NCBI GenBank assembly: GCA_947174235.1 | Contig: CAMWID010000007.1 | Coordinates: 1 to 64,000 of the forward strand | Direction: 5' to 3' | Length of the DNA: 64,000 bases | Source of the DNA: an uncultured Porphyromonadaceae bacterium | GTDB lineage: Bacteria > Bacteroidota > Bacteroidia > Bacteroidales > Muribaculaceae | Shown here: piece after piece, positions 40,048 through 49,729 of the stretch | Layout of the letters: every line of letters starts with the position of its first letter | Numbering within the stretch: position 1 is the first letter of the stretch | Notes under the pieces: generated by a model | The model's input: only the letters and a program-made list of their open reading frames with translations | What the model was told of the DNA's origin: nothing | Databases searched by the model: none | Made by a program: the position numbers and the translations under genes

Positions 40048-43000
40048 ATGAAATCTTTTCGTTTTACTTTTCAACTAAATCTTCCGGTTCTGATGGTTGT
40101 TCTTATCGCCGTGATATTTCCGGTTTATGCAAATGCAGAGCATAAGGTGTCGGGCATTGTGGTAGATGAAAACGACGAGCCGTTGCCGGGCGCGACAGTA
40201 AGGGAAGTTCCCGTAGACAAAAAACAATCCATAGCTATGGTGGCAACAGATGTCAACGGGCATTTTACTCTCGTGATAACCAATCTCTCCAACGAGATAG
40301 AGGTGTCCTACGTGGGATATGAGCCCAAAAAGGTGAAACTTGATTCACCCAATGAAACACTCAAGATAAAATTGATACCGACAACAGGAGAATTGTCGGA
40401 GGTGGTGGTCACCGGTTATCAGACAATTTCCAAAGAGCGAGCCACCGGCTCATTCTCCAAAGTAGACCGCAAGGAATTGGAAACCCAGCGCATCACCTCT
40501 GTCTCCGACATGCTGGAAGGGCACGTTGCCGGATATACCGATGGGAAGATCAGAGGTATCACCTCCATGCAGGGTGTGTCGTCTCCCCTTTATGTGGTAG
40601 ACGGATTCCCCATCGAGCGTACGACGGTGACATATGCCGGAGGAGGATTCGCCGACCAGGTTCCCGATATCAATGTGGATGACATAGAAAGCATAACCGT
40701 TCTTAAAGACGCCGCCGCGACATCAATCTATGGAGCACGTGCTGCCAATGGAGTGGTGGTGATCACCACAAAGAAGGCGAAAAAAGGGACTGTCAATATC
40801 ACAGGCTCCGCCACATTTTCCATAAAATTGTATAAGCGTGACAACACATATTCCACAGATTCCCGCCAGCTCATAGCCCAAGCCCGCGACTGGATCAGCC
40901 AGAACCCGAATTTCGCAGGTCCCAACGCCAATGAATATGCCGAGAATCTTCTTAAAAACTCTTCCGGACTTTTGCCACATTATCGCGCCATATATAAACG
41001 ATATGCCGGGCTTATGTCGCAACAGCAGCTCGACGCGCAGCTCGACAATTGGTCCATGCAGGGTTATCGCTATTATGACGAGACAGACAAAATCAATTAT
41101 CGCGACGCCACCAACCAGCGCTACAACCTTTCAATCTCTTCGGCAAACGACCGCAACAGCCTGGTAGGGACAATAGCCTATCAGAGGAACAATCCGTTTG
41201 ATAAATTCTCAAATTCCCAAGGGCTTGATATATCGCTGAGAAACACCATCAACGTTGCAAAATGGCTTTCTGTGGATCTGGGAACCACCGTGATCTATAA
41301 CGCTACGAAAAGTTCGTCGTATAGTCTGGACGCTCCCGGATTTTCAGTGGCCCCATACATGAGTTTTTACAATGAAGACGGTTCGACTATCGTGAGCCGA
41401 CAGGAAGACCACCTTGACAAGTCGCGCCTGGATGCGATAAAGAACTACGGGCTTTACAATGAAGACATCGACCCAATGCACGAGCTTGGGAAATCACCGA
41501 CAAATACTACCGACCTTGTCACCAGAATCTACGAGCGTCTTAATTTCCGTATCACAGACTGGCTCCGCTTCACATCGCAATTCCAATATGAATTCGGCAA
41601 TTTCCAGTCGAAACGTATACAAGACAAGACAACCTATTCCGTGAGAAACAAGATCAATAATTTCGCCTCTACCAACGACGGCGTGACCACGGTCTTCAAT
41701 CTCCCTTATGGTGACATCTACAGCCATTCTCAAAACGACCAGCGTGCGTATAATTTCCGCAACCAGCTCGATTTCAGCTACGTGTTTGCCGATATGCACG
41801 ATGTGACAGCTCTCGTGGGTTTTGAGATGAGACATAACAAGACACGTTATGAAAACAACGTGCTCTACGGATATGACGACACCATGAATACCTGGACTAC
41901 AGTCGACCAGACAGCCCTTCAGTCTTTTTCAGGCGCCATTTTCGGGAGGCCCTGGATCTCCAATCATGATTTCGCCTCTATCAACGAGCTGACAAACCGT
42001 TTTATCTCTTTCTACGGGAATGCCTCCTATACGTTTGACGACAAATATATGGTAAACGGCTCGATACGTACGGACCGCACCAACCTCTACGGCACGGGAA
42101 GCAAGTATCAGGGGAAACCGATATGGTCGGCAGGTGTCGGCTGGAGAATAGACCGTGAAAACTTCATGCATTCCCAATTTGTCAATATGCTTAAGCTCCG
42201 TGCCTCATACGGCATCGGCGGCAATATCGCAAAAAACATGTGGCCATATCTCACAGCTTATTATACCACCAACACCCATCCCGGGGTGGGAGGTGTGTCA
42301 GGCTCACTCAGCTCAAGACCTAACCCGAATCTGAGATGGGAGAAGACTATCACATTTAATGTCGGCGTGGATTTCGCCCTTTTCGGCAACCGTCTCAACG
42401 GCTCTGTGGAATATTATCATAAGAAAGGAAAGGATCTGCTCGCATCTTCCAACGGCGTGTCGGTAGAAGGGCAGGGATATTCCACAAACACCATCAACAA
42501 CGGCGAGATGACCAACTATGGTGTTGAACTCAATGTCACCGGAACTCCCATACGCACACGCGACTGGGACTGGACTCTTCAGGGCGTGTTAGGCTACAAC
42601 CATTCAAATGTGGATTATGTCAACGTCAAGGCCCCTTTCTATGTCTTGCAGATAGACCAGCCGCAGGCATTCCCCCGTGTGGGAAATCCGTTCACTGCAA
42701 TGTATGGTTATAAATGGGCGGGATTGAGCGAGGAAGGTCTTCCCCAGGTCTATGATTCAAAAGGGGAAGTGTATAGCTCATACGCACCTTCAAATCTTGA
42801 AGATATCATTTATCTCGGCAGCTATACCCCTACCTACAGCGGCTCCGTTTCATCAAATCTCCGTTGGAGAGACTTCACGTTTTCCGTGTTGGTGCTTTTC
42901 GAGGGGGGACATAAGATGCGTACCGGTTATTATACGTATGACGACTGTTGGAAAAAACCGGGCGATGAGGCTCATACCGACATCCCGAGATATGTGGCAA

Positions 43001-43266
43001 ATGAAAATCCCGATCTTTATTGCAACATGAGTCTTTACACTCAATCGGATGCGGTTGTTGAAGATGCCTCCAATGTCAAGTTGCGCAGCATGACCCTGGC
43101 TTACAACCTCCCGACGGAATGGATTTCAAAATTTGCCGCCAAAGAAACACGCCTTATGATCGGCCTTGAAGACATCGCCACTTTTGCAAAGTCAAAACAG
43201 GTGAAATACGCTCTCGGAGGATATGGCAGACCCACTTTCATTGTAGGACTGACTCTCGGATTCTGA
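40048..43266 (+). CDS. SusC/RagA-family TonB-linked outer-membrane protein
   Basis: A 1072-residue outer-membrane transporter. Signal peptide to about NAEHK, carboxypeptidase-regulatory-like domain (33-115, VSGIVVDENDEPLPGATV), TonB-box region GELSEVVVTGYQTISKERAT, plug domain with VLKDAAATSIYGARAANGVV, and a large barrel ending GLTLGF. With SusD it forms the lidded importer for oligosaccharides or peptides. No glycoside hydrolase accompanies it; the partner is a thioredoxin-like lipoprotein, so peptides or another non-glycan ligand are as likely as sugar. Confidence 0.95.
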   Translation: MKSFRFTFQLNLPVLMVVLIAVIFPVYANAEHKVSGIVVDENDEPLPGATVREVPVDKKQSIAMVATDVNGHFTLVITNLSNEIEVSYVGYEPKKVKLDSPNETLKIKLIPTTGELSEVVVTGYQTISKERATGSFSKVDRKELETQRITSVSDMLEGHVAGYTDGKIRGITSMQGVSSPLYVVDGFPIERTTVTYAGGGFADQVPDINVDDIESITVLKDAAATSIYGARAANGVVVITTKKAKKGTVNITGSATFSIKLYKRDNTYSTDSRQLIAQARDWISQNPNFAGPNANEYAENLLKNSSGLLPHYRAIYKRYAGLMSQQQLDAQLDNWSMQGYRYYDETDKINYRDATNQRYNLSISSANDRNSLVGTIAYQRNNPFDKFSNSQGLDISLRNTINVAKWLSVDLGTTVIYNATKSSSYSLDAPGFSVAPYMSFYNEDGSTIVSRQEDHLDKSRLDAIKNYGLYNEDIDPMHELGKSPTNTTDLVTRIYERLNFRITDWLRFTSQFQYEFGNFQSKRIQDKTTYSVRNKINNFASTNDGVTTVFNLPYGDIYSHSQNDQRAYNFRNQLDFSYVFADMHDVTALVGFEMRHNKTRYENNVLYGYDDTMNTWTTVDQTALQSFSGAIFGRPWISNHDFASINELTNRFISFYGNASYTFDDKYMVNGSIRTDRTNLYGTGSKYQGKPIWSAGVGWRIDRENFMHSQFVNMLKLRASYGIGGNIAKNMWPYLTAYYTTNTHPGVGGVSGSLSSRPNPNLRWEKTITFNVGVDFALFGNRLNGSVEYYHKKGKDLLASSNGVSVEGQGYSTNTINNGEMTNYGVELNVTGTPIRTRDWDWTLQGVLGYNHSNVDYVNVKAPFYVLQIDQPQAFPRVGNPFTAMYGYKWAGLSEEGLPQVYDSKGEVYSSYAPSNLEDIIYLGSYTPTYSGSVSSNLRWRDFTFSVLVLFEGGHKMRTGYYTYDDCWKKPGDEAHTDIPRYVANENPDLYCNMSLYTQSDAVVEDASNVKLRSMTLAYNLPTEWISKFAAKETRLMIGLEDIATFAKSKQVKYALGGYGRPTFIVGLTLGF

Positions 43267-43309
43267 TTTTTGTATCAATAACTGTCTTTTCATTTCAAGA
43301 AAATAATTT

Positions 43310-44719
43310 ATGAACAAATATATTTCAATAGCGCTGATATCTCTTGCCGCACTCACCACATCGTGCGACCATTATATAGATGTCATGCCCAAAGGGATGC
43401 AAATCCCGAAAACCCTCACTGATTATGAGGCGCTGATGCGTAATGAATACAATGCCAACTATCTTCCGTCGCTTCAGGATCAATATCTTTTGAACGACAG
43501 GTTTATCGGTCAGAACAACGCCCGCAACCAGGACAATCTCAACACTGCTAATTATATGTGGAAGGAAGACCGCGACCGATGCGAGCTCAATTCTTCAGAC
43601 GAACAGATGTTTGACATGGGATATGGCATTATCGCGATCATGAATACAATTCTGGAGGCCGCCCCCGGCGCCACCGAGGCTACGGAAGCCGAGAAGAATG
43701 AGGTGATGGCTTATGCCTATGCCGTCAGGGCGTTTACATTGTTCACCATCGTGAATTATTATGCCGACGCCTACGACCCTGCGAAAGCTGATAAGACCCC
43801 CGGAATACCTCTCATTTATAGCGGTGCCCTCGGCGCCCCGTGGCATCAGGGCACGGTAAAGGAGGTTTACGACCAGATTCTTGCCGATTTTAACAAGGCA
43901 ATTGAACTCGGTGTGCCTGAAAATGCAATGACAGTCATCCATCCTTCGCGTGCGGCAGTGGAAGCCGGTCTTGCAAGAGTCTATCTCTCCACAAGGGAAT
44001 ATGACAAGGCGCTGCAACATGCGGAACAGGCTCTCTCCCGTCATGGAGATCTTTTCAACTGGCTCAATTACTATAATGAAAACAAGGAGAAGATAGATAA
44101 TCCCGACGACTATACAAAGATAACCTCCCCGATGGCGCATACATCGGTGGAAAACCTGTGGTTCTGTTCAGGCAACGGCAATCCTAACTATCCCAGCGGA
44201 GATATGGATATTTCTGAGGAACGCGCCTCTAAATTTGAGGAAGGTGATATGAAATTTCTCGTGAGATGGAAAAAATATCAGTCTTCCACCGATATATACT
44301 ATAGAGGGATGCTGACAGGATATTATAATTTCGCGGGCATCGCGACTCCGGAAGTTTACTTGATCAAGGCTGAATGCCAGGCAAGGAAAGGACAGTATGA
44401 GGAGGCTATGAAGACTCTCGATATCGTGCGAAAGACCCGCATACATCCCGATTTCTATTCCGATTCAGAAGTTTCTGACGAGGCGGAGGCTATTGAAAAG
44501 ATTCGTCTTACAAAAGACAACGAGATGATGAACACTATGATTCCTTTCATCGACTATAAGCGCTATAACGCCGAGGGTAAATATGCCCGTACCCTTACCA
44601 AGACGTTTGACGACAAGGTCTATAGCCTTTCTCCTGCCTCCCATATGTGGACCATGGTGTTCCCCGCCAATGCCATCAATCGTCCGGGCAACGGTGTCCT
44701 TACACAGAATTCTCATTAA
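43310..44719 (+). CDS. SusD/RagB-family lipoprotein
   Basis: A 469-residue surface lipoprotein (TTSCDHYIDVMPKG, Cys 19) that caps SusC and binds the ligand. TPR-like helices typical of SusD are visible (AVEAGLARVYLSTREYDKAL, AECQARKGQYEEAMKTL). It is shorter than glycan-type SusD proteins (commonly 500-650), as in the RagB-like and peptide-linked branch. It follows SusC by 43 bp. Confidence 0.92.
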   Translation: MNKYISIALISLAALTTSCDHYIDVMPKGMQIPKTLTDYEALMRNEYNANYLPSLQDQYLLNDRFIGQNNARNQDNLNTANYMWKEDRDRCELNSSDEQMFDMGYGIIAIMNTILEAAPGATEATEAEKNEVMAYAYAVRAFTLFTIVNYYADAYDPAKADKTPGIPLIYSGALGAPWHQGTVKEVYDQILADFNKAIELGVPENAMTVIHPSRAAVEAGLARVYLSTREYDKALQHAEQALSRHGDLFNWLNYYNENKEKIDNPDDYTKITSPMAHTSVENLWFCSGNGNPNYPSGDMDISEERASKFEEGDMKFLVRWKKYQSSTDIYYRGMLTGYYNFAGIATPEVYLIKAECQARKGQYEEAMKTLDIVRKTRIHPDFYSDSEVSDEAEAIEKIRLTKDNEMMNTMIPFIDYKRYNAEGKYARTLTKTFDDKVYSLSPASHMWTMVFPANAINRPGNGVLTQNSH

Positions 44720-44773
44720 TTTGATTCCCCGGGACTTCATTGGGTCCGAGGAAGATTTAAAAATATCTGTTTT

Positions 44774-45949
44774 ATGAAAAATTTTATCAGAGCTTTTTTT
44801 GCCGCTCTTCTTCTGTCGGCGGCTCCGTTGTCGGCAGGCGCTTTCAACTATAAGGTCACGGGAAATATCAAGGGGCTTCCCGATGGTGCGACCGTAGAAT
44901 TGCTGCCGCTATCCCATATGGATGTAAAGCCGATTGCCGGGGCAACTGTAAACAATGGTACATTTGTGTTGTCGGGCGATTTTGCAGAGCCCACAGTCAT
45001 GCTTATTATGGTGAAGAATGCATACGGATCCACACGTTTTATTCTCGAAGAGGGGGAAACTTCTATAACCGGCAATGCTTCGGCTGAAAATCGTGACGAC
45101 GGGAAAGTGACATACTCTTTCAATGGTGTTGTTGTGAGCGGTTCCCCTCTTACCGACGCTTACCGGAAGATGATGCAGCCCCGCTTGGAACTCGACGCAA
45201 GGTTTATCGCCAACCAGCAGAAGGGTATGCCCCTGATACGGAAATATATGCAGGCGCGTTCCGAGGGGAACCAGTCGCTTATGGATTCTATCGAGTCTAC
45301 TCCGGAATATAAGGAATATATGGCGGTAGAGAAGGAATGCTTCGCGAATTTTGACAAAGTGCTTGACGACGCAGTGACAGCAAACAAGGATTCTTTCCTT
45401 GCCCCTGTGGCAATGCTTTCCCAACTCAGCTATATTTCTGCCGAAATGAAAAAATATTACGACATGTTTTCTGAAGATGCCAAAAATACATATGCCGGGA
45501 AACAGGTTGCCGCCGAGCTTTTCCCTGTGGGACAGTTGGGTGACAAGACTCCGGCGTTTAATGTTGTAGACATCAACGGAAACAATCTCTCGATAGAGGA
45601 AGTATGCAAGAAAAATAAATATGTGCTTCTTGATTTCTGGGCTTCATGGTGCCGCCCTTGCCGCAAGGAGATTCCCAACATAAAGGCTATCTACGACAAG
45701 CACCATGCGGCCGGTTTTGAAGTGGTGAGCGTGTCGATCGACACAGACGCGAATGCATGGAGAAAAGCCGTGGCAAAAGAGGCGTTGCCTTGGGAGAATG
45801 TCATGGACACAGACAAGGGCATCAGCAACCTTTACCATGTTTCCGCCGTACCCACGATGTATCTTCTCGACTCCGAGGGGCGTCTCGTGGCCGACAGGCT
45901 GCGCGGCGAGGATCTTTCTGCAAAAATCGATGAGCTTTTGGCTGAATAA
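44774..45949 (+). CDS. TlpA-like thiol-disulfide oxidoreductase with DUF4369-like domain
   Basis: A 391-residue secreted protein. After a signal peptide (ending near SAGAFN), a beta-rich N-terminal domain like DUF4369 (YKVTGNIKGLPDGATVELLP) is followed by a thioredoxin fold (about 255-391) with the redox motif WASWCRPCRKE (Cys 293 and 296) and the cis-Pro loop SAVPTMYLLD. Such proteins act in the periplasm as disulfide reductases. In an operon with SusC/SusD it may reduce an imported disulfide-bearing ligand or maintain the transporter. Confidence 0.9.
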   Translation: MKNFIRAFFAALLLSAAPLSAGAFNYKVTGNIKGLPDGATVELLPLSHMDVKPIAGATVNNGTFVLSGDFAEPTVMLIMVKNAYGSTRFILEEGETSITGNASAENRDDGKVTYSFNGVVVSGSPLTDAYRKMMQPRLELDARFIANQQKGMPLIRKYMQARSEGNQSLMDSIESTPEYKEYMAVEKECFANFDKVLDDAVTANKDSFLAPVAMLSQLSYISAEMKKYYDMFSEDAKNTYAGKQVAAELFPVGQLGDKTPAFNVVDINGNNLSIEEVCKKNKYVLLDFWASWCRPCRKEIPNIKAIYDKHHAAGFEVVSVSIDTDANAWRKAVAKEALPWENVMDTDKGISNLYHVSAVPTMYLLDSEGRLVADRLRGEDLSAKIDELLAE

Positions 45950-46042
45950 GTATTTTCTTAGAGGACCGGCGTATTGAATCAGTTATACGATAAAAACAGA
46001 TTGTTATCTTTACATTTTATTTTCAGGGGCGGCGCCTGTCGA

Positions 46043-46067
46043 TAAGGGCGGCCGCCCTTATTTTCTC
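46043..46067 (+). terminator. Terminator of the SusCD-TlpA operon
   Basis: Perfect 20-bp palindrome ATAAGGGCGGCCGCCCTTAT (46043-46062) followed by TTTTC. It also overlaps the end of the relaxase remnant on the other strand. Confidence 0.75.
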
Positions 46068-46478
46068 TTCATCCTACGGTCATTTCTTTGCGGCTTGATG
46101 GCGAAGTCTATCAGCTCTGATAGTTTCATCGCCTTACTGTCGTCTGGCGAATTTTCTATCTTGTGGTCATGAGACTTGGCGATATTGGCAAACTGCCACT
46201 CCGTTTCGTAGCCATAGCTGAGAATCCGGTCAATATCTTTCTTGATGTCAGGAGATAGTATGCGATTGTCCCACTCGTTAAGCCTGCGCCTGTCCTGATG
46301 GTCAGAAATGGAACAACCATGTTCATATTCTTGTTGAAAGAATATGAACATGGTTGTTGCCGGTATCATGGTGGGCGTAAACAAAATATGGCTGACGTGC
46401 ATAGCCCATACCTTCCATAAGTTCGCGCGCGAAGTCGGTAAGTTCTCCTCGTTTATCTTTTGGATGCTTTTCTGATTT
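46058..46478 (-). pseudogene. Relaxase (mobilisation protein) remnant
   Basis: From 46478 leftward one frame reads ELTDFARELMEGMGYARQPY then FVYAHHDTGNNHVHILSTRI before a TGA at 46323-46325. This is the segment carrying the metal-binding histidines (HHD...NHVHI) of MobB/MOBP-type relaxases. After the stop a second frame (CSISDHQDRRRLNEW, then LSPDIKKDIDRILSYGYETE and more, to 46058) looks like a later part of the same protein. The N-terminus is missing. It marks a lost mobilisable element. A 21-bp hairpin sits exactly at the break. Confidence 0.65.
46312..46358. repeat. Perfect 21-bp hairpin inside the relaxase remnant
   Basis: Arms at 46312-46332 and 46338-46358 are perfect complements with a 5-nt loop. 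On the coding strand one arm is the codons for NNHVHIL; the other is its inverted copy and brings the stop codon. This is the pattern of a template-switch (quasi-palindrome) mutation. Confidence 0.75.
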
Positions 46479-46553
46479 TCATTCTAAAATACATCACGAT
46501 TATATGTTTACTAAATTCGATTAGCTGCTTACATAAAAAAGGTCCGGTTATAA

Positions 46554-46631
46554 CTCACGCATAGGTGCGGAGTTTCGCAGAGACTTTATCCTTTAAAATA
46601 ATCTTTGCGAAATTCTGCAACTTTGCGTGAG
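46554..46631. repeat. Imperfect 29-bp inverted repeat
   Basis: Arm 46554-46582 (CTCACGCATAGGTGCGGAGT...) pairs with 46603-46631 (24 of 29 positions). The ends CTCACGC/GCGTGAG and CTTTGCG recall a kind of intergenic repeat seen widely in Bacteroidetes and other phyla. No gene lies in 46479-46794. Confidence 0.6.
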
Positions 46632-46705
46632 ATTCTAATCTGAAAAATCTGAAAATGTGTTTTTTTGTTCTTTTGTGTCTTTTTTTGATGAATTATTGAA
46701 GACGT

Positions 46706-46737
46706 TTTGCATATATTCTTCTGAGTTGCTACTTTTG
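46706..46737 (+). promoter_or_regulatory. Promoter of the DegT aminotransferase gene
   Basis: TTTG at 46706-46709 and TACTTTTG at 46730-46737 are separated by 20 nt, a good match to the -33/-7 pair. The start codon is 58 nt further. Confidence 0.7.
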
Positions 46738-46794
46738 TAACTTAAAAGTTATGAAAGGGGAAGGGTGGAATCTTTTTTACTGACTGAATAAAGT

Positions 46795-48030
46795 ATGAAC
46801 GAGCGTATATTGCTTTGTCTTTGCCACATGAGCGGCAAAGAGATGGATTTCATAAACGAGGCTTTTGCTGATAACTGGGTATTGCCTCTCGGTCCGAATG
46901 TCAATGGCTTTGAGAAAGACCTTGAGCATTTTTTTATTTCCGGAGAGGATGAAACGAAAAAGACGGAAATAAGCGTGCAAACTTCTGATCTCAGGATAAG
47001 CCATGACACAGCTCTCTTTGAAGAGAAGCGGATTGTGGCGCTCTCTGCAGGGACTGCCGCCATACATCTGGGGCTTGTCGCCTTAGGAGTGGGGCACGGC
47101 GACGAGGTGATGGTGCAGAGTTTCACTTTCAGCGCATCCGCAAATCCTGTGACATATGTCGGCGCGACTCCAGTCTTCGTGGATTCCGAGCCTGACACCT
47201 GGAACATGGATCCCCGTTTGCTTGACGAGGCAATAGCTGACAGGATTGCAAAAACCGGAAAAAAGCCCAAGGCAATTATCCCTGTCTATCTTTACGGAAT
47301 GCCTGCAAAGATAGATGAGATTCTTGCTGTTGCAGCGAAATGGGAAATACCTGTGCTTGAAGACTCCGCCGAGGCTTTCGGAAGCCGCTATAACGGACAA
47401 TATTGCGGCACGTTCGGGCGTTACGGCGTGCTTTCTTTCAACGGAAACAAGATGATCACAACCTCCGGGGGCGGTGCCCTGATCTGCCCGGATGAAGATA
47501 CGGCAAAGCTTGTGACAAGTTATGCCACACAATCCCGTGAGCCATATCCGTGGTATCAGCATGAGCGTATCGGCTACAATTATCGGTTGAGCAATATATC
47601 GGCGGGTATCGGCAGGGGACAGATGACAATCGTAGACGAGCATCTCGCCCATCACAGGCATGTGCAAGAACTTTATAGAAAACTGTTTGCCGATGTCCCG
47701 GGAATAGAATTGCACGATAATCCGGGCTCTGAATTCGACAGTAATTTCTGGTTGTGTGCCATCACTTTTGGCAAAGACCTAAAAGTGAAAGGAGATGACG
47801 GTTGCGGCAGACCGGAGGCAATGCGAAGGATGATGGAAAAAGAGAACATAGAGACGCGTCATCTGTGGAAACCGATGCATCTGCAGCCTGTATTCGCCGG
47901 CTGTCCGGCTTATGTGAACGGCGTCAGCGAAGATTTATTCAGCAGAGGACTGTGTATCCCTGCCGGACCATATGTGGGCGATGCCGAAGTGCATCGTATC
48001 GTAGATGCCATAAAGAGCGGTATCGAATGA
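46795..48030 (+). CDS. DegT/DnrJ/EryC1/StrS-family aminotransferase
   Basis: A 411-residue PLP-dependent enzyme that transaminates a nucleotide-linked keto-sugar, a step in making amino sugars for surface polysaccharide or glycoprotein. Landmarks are SAGTAAIHLGLVALGVGHGD, IIPVYLYGMPAKIDEI, VLEDSAEAFGS (PLP Asp), SFNGNKMITTSGGG with the catalytic Lys, and the late ERIGYNYRLSNI. It closely follows the layout of the PglE-like and perosamine-synthase-like branch. An extra stretch of about 35 residues (FISGEDETKKTEISVQTSDL and following) separates the N-terminus from the PLP loop. The MATE exporter follows after 77 bp. Confidence 0.9.
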   Translation: MNERILLCLCHMSGKEMDFINEAFADNWVLPLGPNVNGFEKDLEHFFISGEDETKKTEISVQTSDLRISHDTALFEEKRIVALSAGTAAIHLGLVALGVGHGDEVMVQSFTFSASANPVTYVGATPVFVDSEPDTWNMDPRLLDEAIADRIAKTGKKPKAIIPVYLYGMPAKIDEILAVAAKWEIPVLEDSAEAFGSRYNGQYCGTFGRYGVLSFNGNKMITTSGGGALICPDEDTAKLVTSYATQSREPYPWYQHERIGYNYRLSNISAGIGRGQMTIVDEHLAHHRHVQELYRKLFADVPGIELHDNPGSEFDSNFWLCAITFGKDLKVKGDDGCGRPEAMRRMMEKENIETRHLWKPMHLQPVFAGCPAYVNGVSEDLFSRGLCIPAGPYVGDAEVHRIVDAIKSGIE

Positions 48031-48107
48031 TCTATATGCGCGGTGCGCGTTGAAAGAGTCCGTAGTTCTGAGATGTCGGACTGGAAGTAGCATAACTGTA
48101 ACAGATA

Positions 48108-49502
48108 TTGACAACCGATATACGATTGATCCGCGAAGGGCTGCCGCTGTCATGGCGACAGCGGCTCAGCCTTACAGTGTCACTGTCACTGCCGGCGATG
48201 CTTGCACAGCTGTCAAGCATCGCCATGCAGTATATCGACGCGTCGATGGTGGGCAGGCTTGGGGCGGATGACTCGGCATCTATAGGACTGGTGTCTACAA
48301 GCCTGTGGCTTTTCTGGGGGATTTGTTCTGCGATGACCTCCGGCTATTCCGTGCAGGTGGCTCACAAGGTGGGTGCCAATGATTCCGGCGGAGCCAGGGA
48401 TGTATTCCGTCAGGGAATAATCGCCTCTTTGATATTCAGCCTGATAATAACACTTATAGGTGTCGCGATATCGTCAGACCTTCCGCATTGGCTTGGCGGA
48501 GAAGAAGTCATATGCAAGAATGCCTCGCTTTATTTTGTGGTTTTTGTGGCAGCTTTGCCATTACTCACGATGAATTATCTTGCCGGAGGCGTGCTTCGCT
48601 GTGCCGGGAATATGAAGGTGCCGAGCATGATAAGCGGATTGATGTGTGTGCTCGACTGCCTGTTTAATTATTTGTTGATTTTCCCATCACGCACATTTTC
48701 TCCTTTCGGAATGGAACTGACGATTCCCGGCGCGGGACTTGGAGTGCTTGGGGCGGCATTGGGTACCGTAGGAGCCGAGGCAATCTGTGCGGCGCTAATG
48801 ATGTGGTATGCGTGCCGGGTTCAGGATGAGATAAGGCTTAAGGGACATACCGGGAGATGGAATATGACCGGACGGGTGACGCGGAAGGCAGTCAGCATTT
48901 CGATGCCTATGACAATAGAGCACGCCGTGATATGCGGAGCGCAGATAGCGGTGACAACGATAGTCGCGCCATTGGGGGTAGTGGCGATAGCCGCTAATGC
49001 GTTTGCAGTGACAGCGGAGAGTCTGTGCTACATGCCTGGATACGGGATAGGGGATGCAGCCATGGCGCTGACGGGTCAGTGTCATGGTGCGGGGCGGCAG
49101 GATCTCACACGCCGTTTCGGATATATGGCTGTCGGGCTCGGGATGTCGGTCATGACATTGATGGGATTGCTTATGTATCAGTTTTCCGGGGAGATAATGT
49201 CGCTTATCACACCAGTGGAACCGATCGGTAGACTCGGGTCAGAGGTGCTGAGGATAGAGGCTTGGGCGGAGCCGATGTTCGCGGCTTCGATAGTGGCATA
49301 CGGAGCGTTTGTTGGAGTGGGTCATACCACGGTGCCGGCTCTGATGAATTTCGGAAGTATCTGGCTTGTGAGGGTTCCATTGGCTTGGTGGCTTTCCGGG
49401 AGTATGGGGCTTGCCGGAGTCTGGACGGCGATGTGTGTGGAGCTAATGTTCCGTGGCACGATATTTTTGTCGCGGTTGTTTTTGTTCAGGTGGTACCGTT
49501 GA
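48108..49502 (+). CDS. MATE-family efflux transporter
   Basis: A 464-residue inner-membrane protein with about 12 helices, of the multidrug and toxic compound extrusion family (PAMLAQLSSIAMQYIDASMV near the start, GVLRCAGNMKVPSMISGL, then PGAGLGVLGAALGT). Length is normal. The start is TTG at 48108: an in-frame TAA lies just upstream and the first ATG is inside the first helix, so TTG is the only reasonable start. It expels cationic or other drugs with sodium or proton coupling; the substrate is unknown. Confidence 0.88.
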   Translation: MTTDIRLIREGLPLSWRQRLSLTVSLSLPAMLAQLSSIAMQYIDASMVGRLGADDSASIGLVSTSLWLFWGICSAMTSGYSVQVAHKVGANDSGGARDVFRQGIIASLIFSLIITLIGVAISSDLPHWLGGEEVICKNASLYFVVFVAALPLLTMNYLAGGVLRCAGNMKVPSMISGLMCVLDCLFNYLLIFPSRTFSPFGMELTIPGAGLGVLGAALGTVGAEAICAALMMWYACRVQDEIRLKGHTGRWNMTGRVTRKAVSISMPMTIEHAVICGAQIAVTTIVAPLGVVAIAANAFAVTAESLCYMPGYGIGDAAMALTGQCHGAGRQDLTRRFGYMAVGLGMSVMTLMGLLMYQFSGEIMSLITPVEPIGRLGSEVLRIEAWAEPMFAASIVAYGAFVGVGHTTVPALMNFGSIWLVRVPLAWWLSGSMGLAGVWTAMCVELMFRGTIFLSRLFLFRWYR

Positions 49503-49579
49503 CTTTGCTATGACAAGGAACTTTAGAGACAAGGACAAGTGGCTTTAGCGTTTAAAAGTGAAAAATATCTTTGGAAAAC

Positions 49580-49611
49580 TTTGCCTGAATGGACAAAAAA
49601 ACATAAATTTG
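49580..49611 (+). promoter_or_regulatory. Promoter of the frd operon
   Basis: TTTG at 49580-49583 and TAAATTTG at 49604-49611, 20 nt apart, match the consensus fully. A second possible -7 element TATCTTTG lies at 49566-49573. The leader to the ATG at 49730 is about 110 nt. Confidence 0.75.
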
Positions 49612-49729
49612 CACATAATTCCACCGGGTGTGTCGCACGTCCGGTGGCATAAGCTTTTCCGGAAGCTGACAAACCTGAAATTCTGAACTAAATAACTAAT
49701 AATAATTAAAAATTTAACTAAGAACTGCT

